A stretch of DNA of 64,000 bases from Gymnopilus junonius. Taxonomy: Eukaryota > Basidiomycota > Agaricomycetes > Agaricales > Galerinaceae. The position numbers and the translations under genes are program-made. The notes under the pieces were generated by a model. The model was not told the DNA's origin. It was given only the letters and a program-made list of their open reading frames with translations, and ran no database searches. The DNA is taken from NCBI GenBank assembly GCA_015501075.1, contig JADNYJ010000125.1:1-64000 (forward strand). The letters run 5' to 3'. Position 1 is the stretch's first letter. Each line of letters begins with the position of its first letter. Below, piece after piece: positions 63,201-64,000 of this stretch.

Positions 63201-63627
63201 GAAACTAGGTTGCATTCGACCAAGTTACTTGACAGTCCCTCGGAATATAAGCAGGCTCTGCTCCTGTATGCGAAGAAGATTGCGGATGAGGGCTTTAGGG
63301 GCAAGGCTGAGGAATTAATCCGGGAGCTTTTTGGGCCTGTTTACTGGTATATGGTTACTACCTTCAAGAGTTTTTCCTTAACTAATACCTTGATTTTCTG
63401 CTATGACAGGCGACCTGGGAAAGATAATAGTTGGAATGCCAGTGTTATTGGCTACTCTAAACGTGATTTGTTGAGAGAAGTGTTGTCTGTTTTTGGTATG
63501 TCCATCTTCCATCGTGCATTATAAAGTCTGATGACCTTTATCTGCATTAGCGCGAAGTAAGACCTTAGCCAGCCTTGCTTCCCATTGGCAAGATACCCTG
63601 AAAAAAGCACTTAATGATGATCACTGA
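60206..63627 (+). CDS. hir1: histone chaperone Hir1/HIRA (five frame breaks)
   Basis: Eleven exons (60206-60528, 60581-60666, 60721-60813, 60865-61057, 61111-61252, 61308-61486, 61535-62633, 62688-62784, 62841-63346, 63410-63495, 63551-63627). With five added bases they make exactly 961 residues. The N-terminal half is a WD40 propeller (A-T-G-G-L-D-A-K-I-R-I-W, A-S-G-S-D-D-E-S-V-V-I-W, A-T-Q-S-D-D-R-T-V-K-I-W). Next comes a disordered linker with T-L-G-G-D-R near 62230, and the C-terminal Hira domain. Hir1 deposits H3-H4 independent of replication and silences histone genes. The propeller is intact. All breaks lie in 61989-62951: next to AAA 61989-61991, TTT 62268-62270, AAAA 62740-62743, TT 62766-62767 and CCC 62949-62951. 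On each side the protein reads well in the shifted frame, so decay of the gene is unlikely. Confidence 0.9.
62344..62393. repeat. long hairpin inside HIR1 coding sequence
   Basis: The arm at 62344-62363 and the arm at 62373-62393 are complementary over 12 bp (CCGGTACCCTCT with AGAGGGTACCGG) and, after one unpaired base, over 8 bp more (CTTCTGAG/CTCAGAAG). The loop is 9 nt. It lies in exon 7, in the segment encoding L-L-P-V-P-S-L-L-S-Y-I-S-S-E-V. Confidence 0.8.
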
Positions 63628-64000
63628 ACAAGACTCAACATTGACTGCTTCTTTCTGTTTTTTCTTTACTCCCGTTTCTGTCTGAAAGAGTTCCTTGTAT
63701 TTACTGTTGTACTTTTATTTATTCTCTGTTATCCTTGCTGATTGTCCATAGAGTATATCGAAAGCGCAGCGTGATAATTGATAGCTGCGGCAAGAAAACA
63801 TAGGGATATCCGAATTCAGTTGTGCCCGGTAAATGATCATGACCGGATTTCACGTGGCCGAGATCGCCATCTTATGACGTTGACTGGCGACTTAAACCAT
63901 GACATCGATCATATATACTACGAAGGGAGCTCGCTCGCTATGAGACCAGTCCGAATCTCAACTTATTTACAACCACCACTGTCCTCTCACTTTTTATCGA
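63628..64000. other. 3' flank of hir1, nothing further seen
   Basis: No further gene starts before the window ends. A TATA-like segment (about 63910-63920) and CT-rich sequence near the edge could belong to the next gene. Confidence 0.35.

Overview
This window is nuclear DNA from a filamentous basidiomycete, most likely a mushroom-forming Agaricomycete. Genes are dense on both strands and broken by many introns of about 50 nt with GT(R)NGT donors. Protein families fit as well: an F-box/LRR protein, a DUF2235 hydrolase, a divergent G-alpha subunit, and conserved basidiomycete proteins of unknown role. I rebuilt exon structures by hand. For most genes the summed exon lengths are divisible by three, which is an internal check on the models.

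Layout. 0-18 kb: F-box relic (-), intron-containing tRNA-Ala (-), AIF/FSP1-like flavoprotein (-) divergent from the TORC2 subunit Sin1/Avo1 (+), a KH-domain RNA-binding protein (+), a 3-beta-HSD-type sterol dehydrogenase (+), a coiled-coil protein (+), a SET protein (+) and a DUF2235 hydrolase (-). 18-23 kb: gene-poor, with a decayed FAD-linked oxidase fragment and two tandem VOC/glyoxalase-fold genes. 23-31 kb: the spliceosomal helicase Brr2 in 17 exons (-). 31-38 kb: an unknown protein (-), S-adenosylhomocysteine hydrolase (+) and another unknown (+). 38-46 kb: mitoribosomal protein mS33 (-), a 3-kb gene-poor stretch, a NADAR-family protein (+) and a LARP1-like La-motif protein (+). 48-64 kb: G-alpha subunit (+), Pmp3/SNA-type membrane peptide (+), GT18-like glycosyltransferase (+), furin-like cysteine-rich type I membrane protein (-), a four-pass membrane protein (-) and, divergent from it, the histone chaperone Hir1/HIRA (+).

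Most genes are housekeeping (splicing, TORC2, methyl cycle, chromatin, mitoribosome, translation control). They do not form a pathway cluster, and I see no defence island, biosynthetic cluster or transposon.

The strongest whole-window signal is quality-related. Seven otherwise intact genes are each interrupted by one or more single-base frame breaks (13 in all). Twelve need exactly one base added, usually at a short homopolymer; five of these lie within 1 kb of HIR1. This looks like systematic base-undercalling rather than real pseudogenes. Biological points worth a look are four GC-AG introns, a 13-nt microexon, a G-alpha with the catalytic switch-II glutamine replaced by alanine, the VOC duplication, and a 142-bp divergent promoter.
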